From the NCBI GenBank assembly GCA_950097015.1, contig CATNEN010000034.1, positions 7,582,501 through 7,646,500 of the forward strand: a stretch of 64,000 nucleotides of DNA. The letters are read 5' to 3'. Below the pieces are notes generated by a model. The model saw only the letters and a program-made list of their open reading frames with translations. It had not been told where the DNA came from and did no database searches. This document shows positions 20,004 through 35,000 of this stretch, one piece after another. Both the position numbers and the translations under genes were made by a program. Source of the stretch: Macrostomum hystrix. Taxonomy: Eukaryota; Platyhelminthes; Macrostomidae. Each line of letters begins with the position of its first letter. The stretch's first letter is position 1.

Positions 20004-23000
20004 TCACACCATGTTATGCTTCGACGATGAAGATGGTCGCTCCGCCACGCTGATTGCGATCACAGTCGGTAGCTCAGCATCCTCGTGATCGACATCTTCA
20101 ATTGGTTCATCATCGTGCGGCTCGTCATCCTTCTGCTGCTGCTGCTCGTCAGCGAATTTAATGAGATCCTGCTGGGCCACATCCTCCAAGCTGGCAGATC
20201 GTGAGATTGGCGGCCAAGCGTTCTCGTCCTGCACTAGCTCGTCCTTAATCCTCTCATACTCTTTGCGAGCCCGTCGACCGCTCAGGCGGCGGCGAAGGCC
20301 GCGAACGAACAGGCGGAAACCGGTGCCGTCCACCAGCTCTTCCAGGATGTTGCTGAGCAGGAAGTTCATAAGTACAACGCCGAGGACCAGCGCTTTGAAC
20401 TGGGGACTCGGATGATCCGTTGGAATCCTCAGGAGCTGGATGAGAATGAGTAAGGTACAGTGAATGCACATTTGGTGCAAAAGGATTTATATATGTCATA
20501 CATCAATTGGTGACACTAGACCCGCAGCCAGCGAGGAGGCAATTCTGCCCATTCCGCTGACTCCTGAGCACACACGCACACAGATAACGTACGCAGGCAC
20601 ACGCTCACACAGGTGTGTACATCTGCCCTGACTTTCTCATCGTCAGGCAGTGTACACTTTCACTGTGCCTTGGAGGTTGGCCCTCAAGGGCGTAAATTGC
20701 ATGGAAAGCCCCCAAGCCTTCTCTCCGCGGCTGCGCCCTAAATGAATGTGGCCTCGCCGTGGAATCAAGCTCAGGGACCTTGGTGCTAGAGGCAAACGCG
20801 TTTACCGCTCTGCCACCGACCCGCAAAATTGATATTGAATATCACTTCTCACCTCAAGAAAGTTCAAAAGCCAGGTGAACGGGTCGATCGCCACGTAAAT
20901 ACTAGCTGCGATGACTATGAGCAGGTTGACTAGGAACAAACCTGAAGTGCGAATGTTGCTTATTAGGATGGCTGTTTAACGCAAGCACTAATAGTAGAAA
21001 GACCATGGGGGAATAACAAATACACACATTTTTGTTCACAGAGCTGTCGTGAATTAGGCAGTGAGTATTTGAAATACCCCCGTGGTCTCTCCCCAGCGTT
21101 TTGTGTGGTCTTCCTACTGAACAACAATCAGCAGAGCAGGCCTAGCAACTCACGGTTAGACGGTATGGTGAGTCGGTAGGGTTGAGATCTTGAGAAGGCC
21201 ACAGCCAGGGTGATGTACTGGAACGAGGACACCAAGAACACGGCGGTATTCTCATAGCTGGCGTAGTTATCGGCCATGATGTCCATGTGGAATGGAAAGA
21301 ACCAATCCTGGGTTTGGACATATAGAAAGGCCAGAGTTTGAAAGGCGATGTTTAGCAGCGACTGTAGACAGATGGAGGCGACCGTGACTGTGGACATGAG
21401 CCTCAGGCTTGGCGCCTCTTTGGCCAGCTCCGGGTAGGCCCTGGTGTAGCCGAAGGTGATGCTTAGGGTCGTGATGATGAATAAGTCGATGAACAGAAAC
21501 TGGCCGTCAGTGAGGTTGGCCCCAATGTAGTACAGGATGAGGCAGGACACGAACTGGGTGATGGAATATCCGGCCATGAACTTGAACGTGCCAAACGAGG
21601 TGACGATGGCGCAACGGCCCTCTCGGATCAATGTCGGCACGCAGGAGATGTTCTGCTGCTTGGAGGTGAACGGTGAAGCAACTGAAGCTTCGGCTTCGCT
21701 AAGCGAGATTCCAGCGTGGGCGGTCTTCAGGGCGCCACAGTCGTTGGCGCCGTCGCCGCACATGCCGACGGTGTAGCCCACCTGCAGGGAAGATGGAGCG
21801 TCGACTTTCAGCTAGTATGTAGCTCATGTACACATGTACTTTACTCATCAAATCTTGTACGTTGAGCAACCAACATTTTACAATAGTTATCCACACCTGT
21901 ACAATAGTCATCCACACCTGTACAATAGTCATCCACACCTGTACATGAGTCATCTACACCTGTACAATAATCATCCACACCTGTACATGAGTCATCCACA
22001 CCTGTACATGAGTCATCTATACCTGTACATGAGTCATCCACACCTGTACAATAGTCATCCACGCCTGTACAATAGTCATCCACACCTGTACATGATTCAT
22101 CCACACCTGTACAATAGTCATCCACACCTGTACATGAGTCATCCACACCTGTACAATAGTCATCCACACCTGTACAATAGTCATCCACGCCTGTACAATA
22201 GTCATCCACACCTGTACATGATTCATCCACACCTGTACATGAGTCATCCACACCTGTACAATAGTCATCCACACCTGTACATGAGTCATCCACACCTGTA
22301 CAATAGTCATCCACGCCTGTACAATAGTCATCCACACCTGTACATGAGTCATCCACACCTGTACATGAGTCATCTATACCTGTACATGAGTCATCCACAC
22401 CTGTACAATAGTCATCCACACCTGTACAATAGTCATCCACACCTGTACATGAGTCATCCACACCTGTACATGATTCATCCACACCTGTACATGAGTCATC
22501 CACACCTGTACAATAGTCATCCACACCTGTACATGAGTCATCCACACCTGTACAATAGTCATCCACGCCTGTACAATAGTCATCCACACCTGTACATGAT
22601 TCATCCACACCTGTACAATAGTCATCCACACCTGTACATGAGTCATCCACACCTGTACAATAGTCATCCACACCTGTACATGAGTCATCCACACCTGTAC
22701 AATAGTCATCCACGCCTGTACAATAGTCATCCACACCTGTACATGATTCATCCACACCTGTACAATAGTCATCCACACCTGTACATGAGTCATCCACACC
22801 TGTACAATAGTCATCCACACCTGTACATGAGTCATCCACACCTGTACAATAGTCATCCACGCCTGTACAATAGTCATCCACACCTGTACATGATTCATCC
22901 ACACCTGTACAATAGTCATCCACACCTGTACAATAGTCATCCACGCCTGTACAATAGTCATCCACACCTGTACAATAGTCATCCACACCTGTACATGAGT

Positions 23001-26000
23001 CATCCACACCTGTACAATAGTCATTCACGCTTGTACAATAGTCATCCACACCTGTACATGAGTCATCCACACCTGTACAATAGTCATCCACACCTGTACA
23101 TGAGTCATCCACACCTGTACAAAGGTCATCCACACCTGTACAATAGTCATCCACACCTGTACATGATTCATCCAGACCTGTACATGAGTCATCCACACCT
23201 GTACAATAGTCATTCACGCTTGTACAATAGTCATCCACACCTGTACATGATTCATCCACACCTGTACAATAGTCATCCACACCTGTACATGAGTCATCCA
23301 CACCTGTACAATAGTCATCCACACCTGTACAATAGTCATCCACACCTGTACAATAGTCATCCACACCTGTACATGAGTCATCCACACCTGTACAATAGTC
23401 ATCCACACCTGTACAATAGTCATCCACACCTGTACAATAGTCATCCACACCTGTACAATAGTCATCCACACCTGTACATGAGTCATCCACACCTGTACAA
23501 TAGTCATCCACACCTGTACAATAGTCATCCACACCTGTACAATAGTCATCCACACCTGTACATGATTCATCCACGCCTGTACATTAGTTTAATTGGCCAT
23601 TGCAACCAACACACCTGCTGCAGAGCCTCAACCAGTTGGGCCTTCTGATCCGGCGAGAACCTGGCAAACACGGTGCCCTTGACAACCAGCTTAGGAATTA
23701 GGTGGGGAAAATGATTGCGCACAATCTCCCATGAACGGCCAGTCATAGCCAGGTGATAATTTCCCTCCTTGACGTCGATCTCCGGGTCGCGAGTGTTTGG
23801 CAGCGAGTAGGCGTGCTCAGGCACCACCTCGTGCACCTTGCGCTGTAGATCTCCGGCATAGTGAAAGTCCAGCTGGGCCTGACAATGAGGGGATAAGGAA
23901 CAATCCTCTTTGAGAATAGCGAAATTTTATTTACTACTTTCTACAAACATTTATGCCATAATCATCAATACCCTACTAACAGTAGCACAGTTAGAATTAG
24001 TATTAAAAACAGGAAAGTAAAAATAGAAAAAACAGCACTTTAAGATATCATATGCTCAGCAAATCAGGTCAAAAGTTGACGTCAAGAGCAGCATAAGCCC
24101 AAGCTAAATGAGCCTGAAGCTCAACTGCTAATTGAGATAACATTTAAGCATTACCATGCAGCACTACCTATCAGCATGGGTCCAGAGTTCAAATGCTGGT
24201 GCTCGGGCAGACAAGGCTATCATAGTATGAGTGACTAAGTCTGCAAATGAGTCACTAACAGATAGTGTGCCGAAAGGCGAGACCTCACTCTCTCTGCTAC
24301 AGCTATTTCGATTAGGACTCAAGGACTAGGAGCCGAGTTTGTTGATGCCACTGACTGTGCATCTTCTGTCTATGGCGCGGGTACTCATTCTGATTTGGTG
24401 GGGATTTTCTTGAGAACTCGGTGGGGATTCGGGGAGGATTTTCTTAGGGGTTTCTAGGAGAAATTGGTGGAGATTCTCACTGAGATTTTAGTGGGGATTC
24501 TCATTGAGATTTAGTGGGGATTCTAACTGGGATTTTAGTGGGGATTCTCACTGGGATTATAGACATTCTAAATGAGAATGTTTTCCTTTAGATATTCTAA
24601 AGCAGATTCTGTGCAAATAGAAGCTTAACTGTTATGGGATTTCAGGGACTAGCGGAGGGCGGCATCGCCTTCCCGCTGTGTCCCTCTATGGGACCGCCCT
24701 GCAGCTAAGTCAAGTAAGTCAAGTTATGGGATTTAGTTAAGCAAGCTAATATTACTATAAACGGTTTCATGTCAGCTTTTAACAAAAATCATCTTGATCC
24801 CAAAAAGTGGGATCCGATTCACACCTGAAAAGGCGGCTGTGCAGGTGTGGCCTGGACCAGGATCACGGCGTCTCTGTCGCCAATCATGTCACAGTCCCTG
24901 GCAACGCTGAGCGCCGTAAGGATATTATCCCCAGTGACCATGACTGGTCGGATGGCGGCATTGAGCAGCTGGTGGATGACGCGGGTGGTCTGCGGCTTGA
25001 GCCGATTCTCCATCACCAGCAGGCCCAGGAATATAAGGTCCCGCTCCACCGACTCGCGGGCCAGCTTTTGCACCTAGAATAGTAAATAGGTAGACAGGTA
25101 GACAAATGCTGGGGATAAACACACACACACAGATGCGGCGAGGCCACATTCATTTAGGGCGCAGCCGCGGAGAGAAGGCTTGCGGGCTTGTCGTGCAACT
25201 TACGCCCTTGAGGGCGAACCTCCAAGGCACAGTGAGAGTGTACACTGCCTGACGATGAGACAGTCAGGTCAGATGTGTGAGCGTATGCCTGCGTACGGTA
25301 TCTGTGTGCGTGTGTGCTCAGGAGTCAGCGGAATGGGCAGAATTGCCTCCTCGCTGGCTGTGGGTCTAGTGTCTGGTTATTATTATTATATCTTGTCATC
25401 ACACCAGTCTGTCAGGAGCAGCCTTGTCATCACACCAGTCTGTCAGGAGCAGCCTTGTCATCACACCAGTCTGTCAGGAGTAGCCTTGTCATCACACCAG
25501 TCTGTCAGGAGCAGCCTTGTCATCACATCAGTCTGTCAGGAGTAGCCTTGTCATCACACCAGTCTGTCAGGAGCAGCCTTGTCATCACACCAGTCTGTCA
25601 GGAGCAGCCTTGTCATCACACTAGTCTGTCAGGAGTAGCCTTGTCATCACACCAGTCTGTCAGGAGTAGCCTTGTCATCACACCAGTCTGTCAGGAGTAG
25701 CCTTGTCATCACACCAGTCTGTCAGGAGCAGCCTTGTCATCACATCAGTCTGTCAGGAGTAGCCTTGTCATCACACCAGTCTGTCAGGAGCAGCCTTGTC
25801 ATCACACCAGTCTGTCAGGAGCAGCCTTGTCATCACACCAGTCTGTCAGGAGTAGCCTTGTCATCACACCAGTCTGTCAGGAGTAGCCTTGTCATCACAC
25901 CAGTCTGTCAGGAGTAGCCTTGTCATCACACCAGTCTGTCAGGAGCAGCCTTGTCATCACACCAGTCTGTCAGGAGCAGCCTTGTCATCACACCAGTCTG

Positions 26001-29000
26001 TCAGGAGTAGCCTTGTCATCACACCAGTCTGTCAGGAGCAGCCTTGTCATCACACCAGTCTGTCAGGAGCAGCCTTGTCATCACACCAGTCTGTCAGGAG
26101 CAGCCTTGTCATCACATCAGTCTGTCAGGAGTAGCCTTGTCATCACACCAGTCTGTCAGGGTACCCTCTGAACCTAAGCTCCTAAAATCACCTTGAGATA
26201 GCTGACACGCAGCGGTTTGTAGGCCAGGGCCAGCACCCGGTAGCCCTGCCTGGTGTAGTGCAGCAGCCGCTCGCTGAACCTGTCCGGCAGGGAATCCGGC
26301 CTGCTCAACGCCTGCACCATCTCCGGTGAGCCCTTGACGTAGGCGGCGAAATGATCGGCGCCGAGGCGTCTGGCAACAACCGACATTCTCTGCAGGCTGG
26401 AGCTGAATGGAAACTGTCGCACAATGCCCAGCTGATAGGGCAGATGATCCGGATCAACATTGTCTATGGAATCGACAGCCGCTTCGGGACCCGGCGGTCG
26501 GACCACCGTGGACACCAGCTGGTCGAATTTTCTGTAGTCGTCCTGTTCCGGCTCTTCTAGAAGCCACCGGGTGCCCTGGAACATCTTCAGATCCAGCGGG
26601 TCGCCTGAGAGTTCGCCGCGGATGCGGGTAAGGGTGTGACAGGCCGCCATGGCCTCCAGGAGAGGCGACGGAGACGTCAGCGTGTGCGGCTCAGCGACTG
26701 GGCTCTGCGGCAGAAGGTTGCGGATGAGAATATTAGATCTCATCTCCTGTTGGCATGAGAATATTAGATCTCATCTCCTATTGGCATGAGAATATTAGAT
26801 CTCATCTCCTATTGGCATGAGAACATTAGATCTCATATCCTATTGGCGTGAGAATACTAGATCTCATCCACTAATGACATGAGAATATTAGATCTCATCC
26901 ACTAATGACATGAGAATATTAGATCTCATCCACTAATGACATGAGAATATTAGATCTCATCCACTAATGACATGAGAATATTAGATCTCATCCACTAATG
27001 ACATGAGAATATTAGATCTCATCCACTAATGACATGAGAATATTAGATCTCATCCACTAATGACATCAGAATATTATATCTCATCTCCTAATGACATGAG
27101 AATATTATATCTCATCTCCTAATGACATGAGAATATTATATCTCATCTCCTAATGACATCAGAATATTATATCTCATCTCCTAATGACATGAGAATATTA
27201 TATCTCATCTCCTAATGACATCAGAATATTATATCTCATCTCCTAATGACATGAGAATATTAGATCTCATCTCCTAATGACATGAGAATATTAGATCTCA
27301 TCTCCTAATGACATGAGAATATTAGATCTCATCTCCTAATGACATGAGAATATTAGATCTCATCTCCTAATGACATGAGTTTTAATATCTCGTGCAGATT
27401 TGATTATTATAAAACGACATGAGAATATGATAATCTATATTGAGATGAGAAGACTATACAAAGAGTATATAAAAGGTAAGAGAAAGATAAGTGAAGAGAA
27501 ACAGGTCATTGTGTGAGCTAGAATTCGCGCACAATACTAAAATACTGACAGAAGCCCCAAATTGCACTCTGTCCAGATGAACTGGTTTGTATGCACCATA
27601 GACCCATGAAACAAGATTGTAAAGATGAAGGCTCAGCTCATGTTCCACAATAGAGAAAGATGGTCACGAGTTGCGTCTTGTCCCAAAAGACAAGCAGTCC
27701 TGAAAGGTCCTACAATATTGGCTTGCCCTAACAGTTGCTGCCTAAAATCTAACTCAAACTCAAACATTTCCGAATGCTTGTCATTACTTCATACTTGTCA
27801 TTTAAAGTATTCTCCTAAAAATGTAATGCAGAGCTTTGTCCGAAAAAATGCCAATGAGGAGCGAAAAAACATTGTTGTGTGTCTCTTTCAGGCACTACAA
27901 AAAAAGAATATTTATGTCACTTTGTCTGCGAGTTTGGTCTGAACAAGTAATAGTTAGGGTAAGTTAGGAGGTAGAGCCAGTTTTAGGGGGTGAGAAAGGG
28001 AGTGAGGCAGTTAGAGGGGTGAGAAAGGGAGTGAGGCAGTTAGAGGGGTGAGAAAGGGAGTGAGGCAGTTAAAGGGGTGAGAAAGGGAGCGAGGCAGTTA
28101 GAGGGGTGAGAAAGGAAGCGAGGCAGTTAAAGGGGTGAGAAAGGAAGCGAGGCAGTTAAAGGGTGAGAAATGGAGTGAGGCATTTAAAGGGGTGAGAAAG
28201 GGAGTGAGGCAGTTAAAGGGGTGAGAAAGGGAGCGAGGCAGTTAAAGGGGTGAGAAAGGGAGCGAGGCAGTTAAAGGGGTGAGAAAGGGAGCGAGGCAGT
28301 TAAAGGGTTGAGAAAGGGAGCGAGGCAGTTAGAGGGGTGAGAAAGGAAGCGAGGCAGTTAAAGGGTTGAGAAAGGGAGCGAGGCAGTTAGAGGGGTGAGA
28401 AAGGAAGCGAGGCAGTTAAAGGGTTGAGAAAGGGAGTGAGGCAGTTAGAGGGGTGAGAAAGGGAGTGAGGCAGTTATAGGGGTGAGAAATGGAGTGAGGC
28501 AGTTAAAGGGGTGAGAAAGGGAGCGAGGCAGTTAGAGGGGTGAGAAAGGAAGCGAGGCAGTTAAAGGGTGAGAAATGGAGTGAGGCATTTAAAGGGGTGA
28601 GAAAGGGAGTGAGGCAGTTAGAGGGGTGAGAAAGGGAGTGAGGCAGTTAAAGGGGTGAGAAAGGGAGCGAGGCATTTAAAGGGGTGAGAAAGGGAGCGAG
28701 GCAGTTAAAGGGGTGAGAAAGGGAGCGAGGCAGTTAAAGGGTTGAGAAAGGGAGCGAGGCAGTTAGAGGGGTGAGAAAGGAAGCGAGGCAGTTAAAGGGT
28801 TGAGAAAGGGAGCGAGGCAGTTAGAGGGGTGAGAAAGGAAGCGAGGCAGTTATAGGGGTGAGAAAGGGAGTGAGGCAGTTAAAGGGTTGAGAAAGGGAGT
28901 GAGGCAGTTAGAGGGGTGAGAAAGGGAGTGAGGCAGTTAAAGGGGTGAGAAAGGGAGCGAGGCAGTTATAGGGGTGAGAAAGGGAGCGAGGTAGTAAGAG

Positions 29001-32000
29001 GGGTGAGAAAGGGAGCGAGGCAGTAAGAGGGGTGAGAAAGGGGGAGAGGTAGAGAATAAGGATGGGAAAGGTGCTGAGAAATGGCACTACTATCCTTAAT
29101 AAGGATAAGGATGAGCTGACATACCTGGAACATCCGGTCAGTGACCGGCACGACGCCCCAGAGGTCCAAGCCGTCCTCTGTAAGTGTGCCAGTCTTGTCG
29201 AAGCACACAGCGTTGAGGCCGCCGGAGATGTTGATAGTGTTGGGGGCGATGCAGAAGATGCCAGACTTTCGCAGCCGGGTCTGAGCGAACACGACCCCAA
29301 CGGTCATTGCAGCTGGGAGGGCGGGCGGCACAATGATGGTGACGAGGTCCAGGGCTCTGAGCATGATCTTGCCAACCGGATAGTCGCGATGCAGCATGAG
29401 CACAACAGTGTAGATAAAGCCGGCCAATGCGAACAGGCTGAGCACAATCAGATAGTGCAGGATATCCTTGTTGAATTTGAACTCAATTGGCTTCGGAAAC
29501 AGAATGGACCGGACCATCTCGCCTTTGGCTGTGGCAAATCCTGTACGCAGCACAACAGCCCGCACCCGACCGCTCTCAACGAACCGAGTCTGGATGACGT
29601 GGGTGCCGCAGAATAGTACATTCTTGTTGTGCTCCCGGGTGCTGATGGGACCGACTTCGGCTGAGGACAAAGCCGTCTTCAGCACTGGGACACTCTCACC
29701 CGTGAGCATGCTCTCATTAACAATGCAGTTGCCGGACACCAGGACAGCGTCACATTGCATCACACAGCCGCCTTTGGGGATCTCAATGACATCTCCTGGA
29801 ACCAGCAGGTCCGAGTTCACCGATACATAGTCTGAAACACAGTGTTGGGGATTCAACTTTGAGTTACATTTGAGCTATTAACTTCCCTACCTGATTATTT
29901 AGTAGTCACCCAAACTCCCTACCTAATTGTTGAGTAGACAGCCACCCTCCCTACCTGATTGTTGAGTAGACAGCCACCCTCCCTACCTGATTGTTGAGTA
30001 GACAGCCACCCTCCCTACCTGATTATTTAGTAGTCACCCACCCTCCCTACCTGATTGTTGAGTAGACAGCCACCGTCCCTACCTGATTGTTGAGTAGACA
30101 GCCACCCTCCCTACCTGATTGTTGAGTAGACAGCCACCCTCCCTACCTGATTGTTGAGTAGACAGCCACCCTCCCTACCTGATTTTTGAGTAGACAGCCA
30201 CCCTCCCTACCTGATTGTTGAGTAGACAGCCACCCTCCCTACCTAATTGTTGAGTAGACAGCCACCCTCCCTACCTAATTGTTGAGTAGACAGCCACCGT
30301 CCCTACCTAATTGTTGAGTAGACAGCCACCGTCCCTACCTAATTGTTGAGTAGACAGCCACCGTCCCTACCTGATTGTTGAGTAGACAGCCACCGTCCCT
30401 ACCTAATTGTTGAGTAGACAGCCACCGTCCCTACCTAATTGTTGAGTAGACAGCCACCGTCCCTACCTAATTGTTGAGTAGACAGCCACCGTCCCTACCT
30501 AATTGTTGAGTAGACAGCCACCGTCCCTACCTGATTGTTGAGTAGACAGCCACCCTCCCTACCTAATTGTTGAGTAGACAGCCACCCTCCCTACCTAATT
30601 GTTGAGTAGACAGCCACCGTCCCTACCTAATTGTTGAGTAGACAGCCACCCTCCCTACCTAATTGTTGAGTAGACAGCCACCGTCCCTACCTAATTGTTG
30701 AGTAGACAGCCACCCTCCCTACCTAATTGTTGAGTAGACAGCCACCGTCCCTACCTAATTGTTGAGTAGACAGCCACCGTCCCTACCTAATTGTTGAGTA
30801 GACAGCCACCGTCCCTACCTGATTGTTGAGTAGACAGCCACCGTCCCTACCTAATTGTTGAGTAGACAGCCACCATCCCTACCTAATTGTTGAGTAGACA
30901 GCCACCCTCCCTACCTAATTGTTGAGTAGACAGCCACCGTCCCTACCTAATTGTTGAGTAGACAGCCACCCTCCCTACCTAATTGTTGAGTAGACAGCCA
31001 CCGTCCCTACCTAATTGTTGAGTAGACAGCCACCGTCCCTACCTAATTGTTGAGTAGACAGCCACCGTCCCTACCTGATTGTTGAGTAGACAGCCACCGT
31101 CCCTACCTAATTGTTGAGTAGACAGCCACCATCCCTACCTAATTGTTGAGTAGACAGCCACCGTCCCTACCTAATTGTTGAGTAGACAGCCACCATCCCT
31201 ACCTAATTGTTGAGTAGACAGCCACCGTCCCTACCTGATTGTTGAGTAGACAGCCACCGTCCCTACCTGATTGTTGAGTAGACAGCCACCGTCCCTACCC
31301 GACTAATAAATTCTGCATGGAGGCTTGCATGTGGTACCACATTCCCACATTTACAGAGCTTTCATCATGCTCGCCCTTGGCTGCATTTGAAAAACAAACT
31401 AGAGAGTCAACTGGGGCACAGGTTTGTAGCCAAATCGGCTACATAAAATTCACGTTCCATTAACCAAAATACTTTGTACCACACCCCACCCAACGAACAA
31501 ATAGCAACGCAGTGCGGGCATATCACAGCAAAAACCAAAGTGCCATGGCTCTTACTGTCAAGACCGCGAGACACGCAGATCTCGTTTGAAGAAACCAGAG
31601 TTTTGCGTAAATTTCTCTCGTTCTACAAAGCGGAGAGTTGGTGTTAAGAGAATTATATTTGTGCGAGAAAATATTACAGTGGTCTCCTGCTGATCAAATG
31701 CTGATAACATAGCAGACAAGTTAGCTTAGTGAAGCAATTATTGGGTAGGATAACTTATCAGATTTCCTAACTAGATGTTGCAGATAACTTTTTTCCAATG
31801 CTTTCCATGCTTTGCTCGTTTTTTCTTCTAAAACTATTTAATAACGTTGCAAATAGGTTAAAAAGCTTAACTTGCCTTAACTTTCACATTTTTGTAAACT
31901 AATTTTCACTGGCCTCGCTGAAGATAAAAGTACGCGAGGGTAGAGAACGTTGAAATAGAAAAATTTACATATAATATTCAAATATATTTGATTAAAAATA

Positions 32001-35000
32001 CAGTAGCTGCTGGAATAGAATGGGTGAGATATACAGTAGCTGCTGGAATAGAATGGGTGAGATATACAGTAGCTGCTGGAATAGAATAGATGAGATATAC
32101 AGTAGCTGCTGGAATAGAATAGATGAGATATACAGTAGCTGCTGGAATAGAATTGGTGAGATATACAGTAGCTGCTGGAATAGAATAGATGAGATATACA
32201 GTAGCTGCTGGAATAGAATAGATGAGATATACAGTAGCTGCTGGAATAGAATAGATGAGATATACAGTAGCTGCTGGAATAGAATTGGTGAGATATACAG
32301 TAGCTGCTGGAATAGAATAGATGAGATATACAGTAGCTGCTGGAATAGAATAGATGAGATATACAGTAGCTGCTGGAATAGAATAGATGAGATATACAGT
32401 AGCTGCTGGAATAGAATGGGTGAGATATACAGTAGCTGCTGGAATAGAATAGGTGAGATATACAGTAGCTGCTGGAATAGAATAGATCAGATATACGGTA
32501 GCTGCTGGAATAGAATAGATGAGATATACAGTAGCTGCTGGAATAGAATGGGTGAGATATACAGTAGCTGCTGGAATAGAATAGATGAGATATACAGTAG
32601 CTGCTGGAATAGAATTGATGAGATATACAGTAGCTGCTGAAATAGAATAGATGAGATATACAGTAGCTGCTGGAATAGAATAGATGAGATAGACAGTAGC
32701 TGCTGGAATAGAATAGATGAGATAGACAGTAGCTGCTGGAATAGAATAGATGAGCTACACCAGTACATACAGACTATTATGAATGAGTCACTTACACTGG
32801 CAGTCTCATACACAGACAGGGACAGGGACAGCAGTGAGATGACCACAATGCACGAAGCGTACATTTCGTAGTCGTCGTTGAACCAAAGTAGAACGCTGAA
32901 CAGTTGAAACAGGTAGAACGGATGGAGGGCCTGTAGGGATGGTGAGTGCAATGCTTTGAGGAATTATCAGAAAGCTGGTTCCTATTACTGTTGCAGCTAA
33001 GAATGAATTAACAAAACTATCACACTATCAGTAAAATAAACAAGAATGGGGGCGAGAAGATGCGGTTAGGATATATATAGGATATAGATCAGAGCTGTAT
33101 AAAGGTGAAGAGGGTAGAGTGGAGATGGTAGAGTGGAGATGGTAGAGTGGAGATGGTAGAGTGGAGAGGGTAGAGTGGAGATGGTAGAGTGGAGATGGTA
33201 GAGTGGAGATGGTAGAGTGGAGAGGGTAGAGTGGAGAGGGTAGAGTGGAGATGGTAGAGTGGAGATGGTAGAGTGGAGAGGGTAGAGTGGAGAGGGTAGA
33301 GTGGAGATGGTAGAGTGGAGATGGTAGAGTGGAGAGGGTAGAGTGGAGAGGGTAGAGTGGAGATGGTAGAGTGGAGATGGTATTGTGGAGATGGTAGAGT
33401 GGAGATGGTAGAGTGGAGAGGGTAGAGTGGAGATGGTAGAGTGGAGAGGGTAGAGTGGAGAGGGTAGAGTGGAGAGGGTAGAGTGGAGAGGGTAGAGTGG
33501 AGATGGTAGAGTGGAGAGGGTAGAGTGGAGAGGGTAGAGTGGAGAGTGCAGTGTACATAGAAGCTAGAGAAGAAGAGATAAAAGGATGAAAAAGGGCGAG
33601 AAACAAAAACTATAATTGACAAAGGCGAAATAAATACTTTTTCAATTCAATCACTGTTGACAGACCTTGAGCACGAACAGTTTAAAAATCGGTGTCAGTG
33701 GTATGTTGACGCGATTCTCGCCGAAGCGCACCCGATGCCTCGAAGCTTCGACTTCGCTCAGGCCAGAGGTGTGGTGAAAGAATGAGCACGGTGTGTTCAC
33801 AAACACCCTGTGGGGGAGGGTGGGTTTAAGACATAAACACTACGATTTAAGAGACATAGCTTGCGGTGAACAGTCCTGAGGACCTGGGAGTGGCTCATTA
33901 ACCTGAGGATCTGGGAGAGTGGCTCATCAACCTGAGGATCTGGGAGTGGCTCATCAACCTTAGGATCTGGGAGAGTGGCTCATCAACCTTAGGATCTTGG
34001 AGAGTGGCTGATTAGCCTGAGGATCTGGGACAGTGCCTGATTAGCCTGAGGATCTGGGACAGTGCCTGATTAGCCTGAGGATCTGGGACAGTGCCTGATT
34101 AGCCTGAAGATCTGGGAGAGTAGCTTATTAGCCTGAGGATCTGGGACAGTGCCTGATTAGCCGGAGGATCTGGGACAGTGCCTGATTAGCCTGAGGATCT
34201 GGGACAGTGCCTGATTAGCCTGAGGATCTGGGACAGTGCCTAATTAGCCGGAGGATCTGGGACAGTGCCTGATTAGCCTGAGGATCTGGGAGAGTGGCTG
34301 ATTAGCCTGAGGATCTGGGACAGTGCCTAATTAGCCGGAGGATCTGGGACAGTGCCTGATTAGCCTGAGGATCTGGGAGAGTGGCTGATTAGCCTGAGGA
34401 TCTGGGACAGTGCCTAATTAGCCTGAGGATCTGGGACAGTGCCTGATTAGTCTGAGGATCTGGGAGAGTGATCCCAGATCGAAGCTTCTTTTCCGAAAGA
34501 CTTACTCAAGTTTTTCAAACTGTTGCAGCTCAGAGTTCCAAACGTATTTGAGTTTCTTGTGAAAGAAATAGCGCAACAACGAGTCCTCCTGTGTGCAAAT
34601 CAAGAGACAAGGCCAAAATGGTGAATTCTAACTTGATTAAACCGAATCATAGACATATAGTATATAGGGACTGAAAACTCACGCTGAAAGGATCCAACAG
34701 CGGAGTTGCACTGCTGGCCTCGTCAGTAGCGTGCTCATCTGGCAGGCACTGATTGAGGCTGGCCCGGCCGCGACGGATTAGGCGAACCCTGCGGGATTAG
34801 TGGCAAAGATTTCATTTATCAAATAGTGGCTTTTTACGATTCTCGTCACCTTTTATACCATTGATGTTTTATGTCTACAATTCTCACGGATTTGCCTACA
34901 ATTCTCACGGATTTGCCTACAATTCTCACAGATTTGCCTACAATTCTCATGGATTTGCCTACAATTCTCACGGATTTACCTAAAATTCTCATGGATGTGT

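Noticed and set aside
21834-23648. 604-codon plus and 577-codon minus ORFs
   Set aside because: Both are the 21-bp array of ATPase intron 12 read in two directions; the array is between exons with matching phases.
27625-27942. 105-codon ORF inside ATPase intron 9
   Set aside because: No recognisable motif and ordinary AT-rich intronic composition; likely chance.
28908-29300. ORFs extending exon 9 leftward into the 29-bp array
   Set aside because: Read-through past the exon 9 donor (CAG then GTATGT at 29125); the extension is repeat-derived.
21871-31312. CRISPR-like regular repeats
   Set aside because: Contiguous tandem units with no unique spacers, inside introns of an animal gene.
31305-31395. 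Alternative exon 8 (HMQASMQNLL frame) next to the intron 8 array
   Set aside because: Phases do not match exon 7 and exon 9, while the 67-base exon at 31556-31622 fits both and matches the family pattern NLRxxL.
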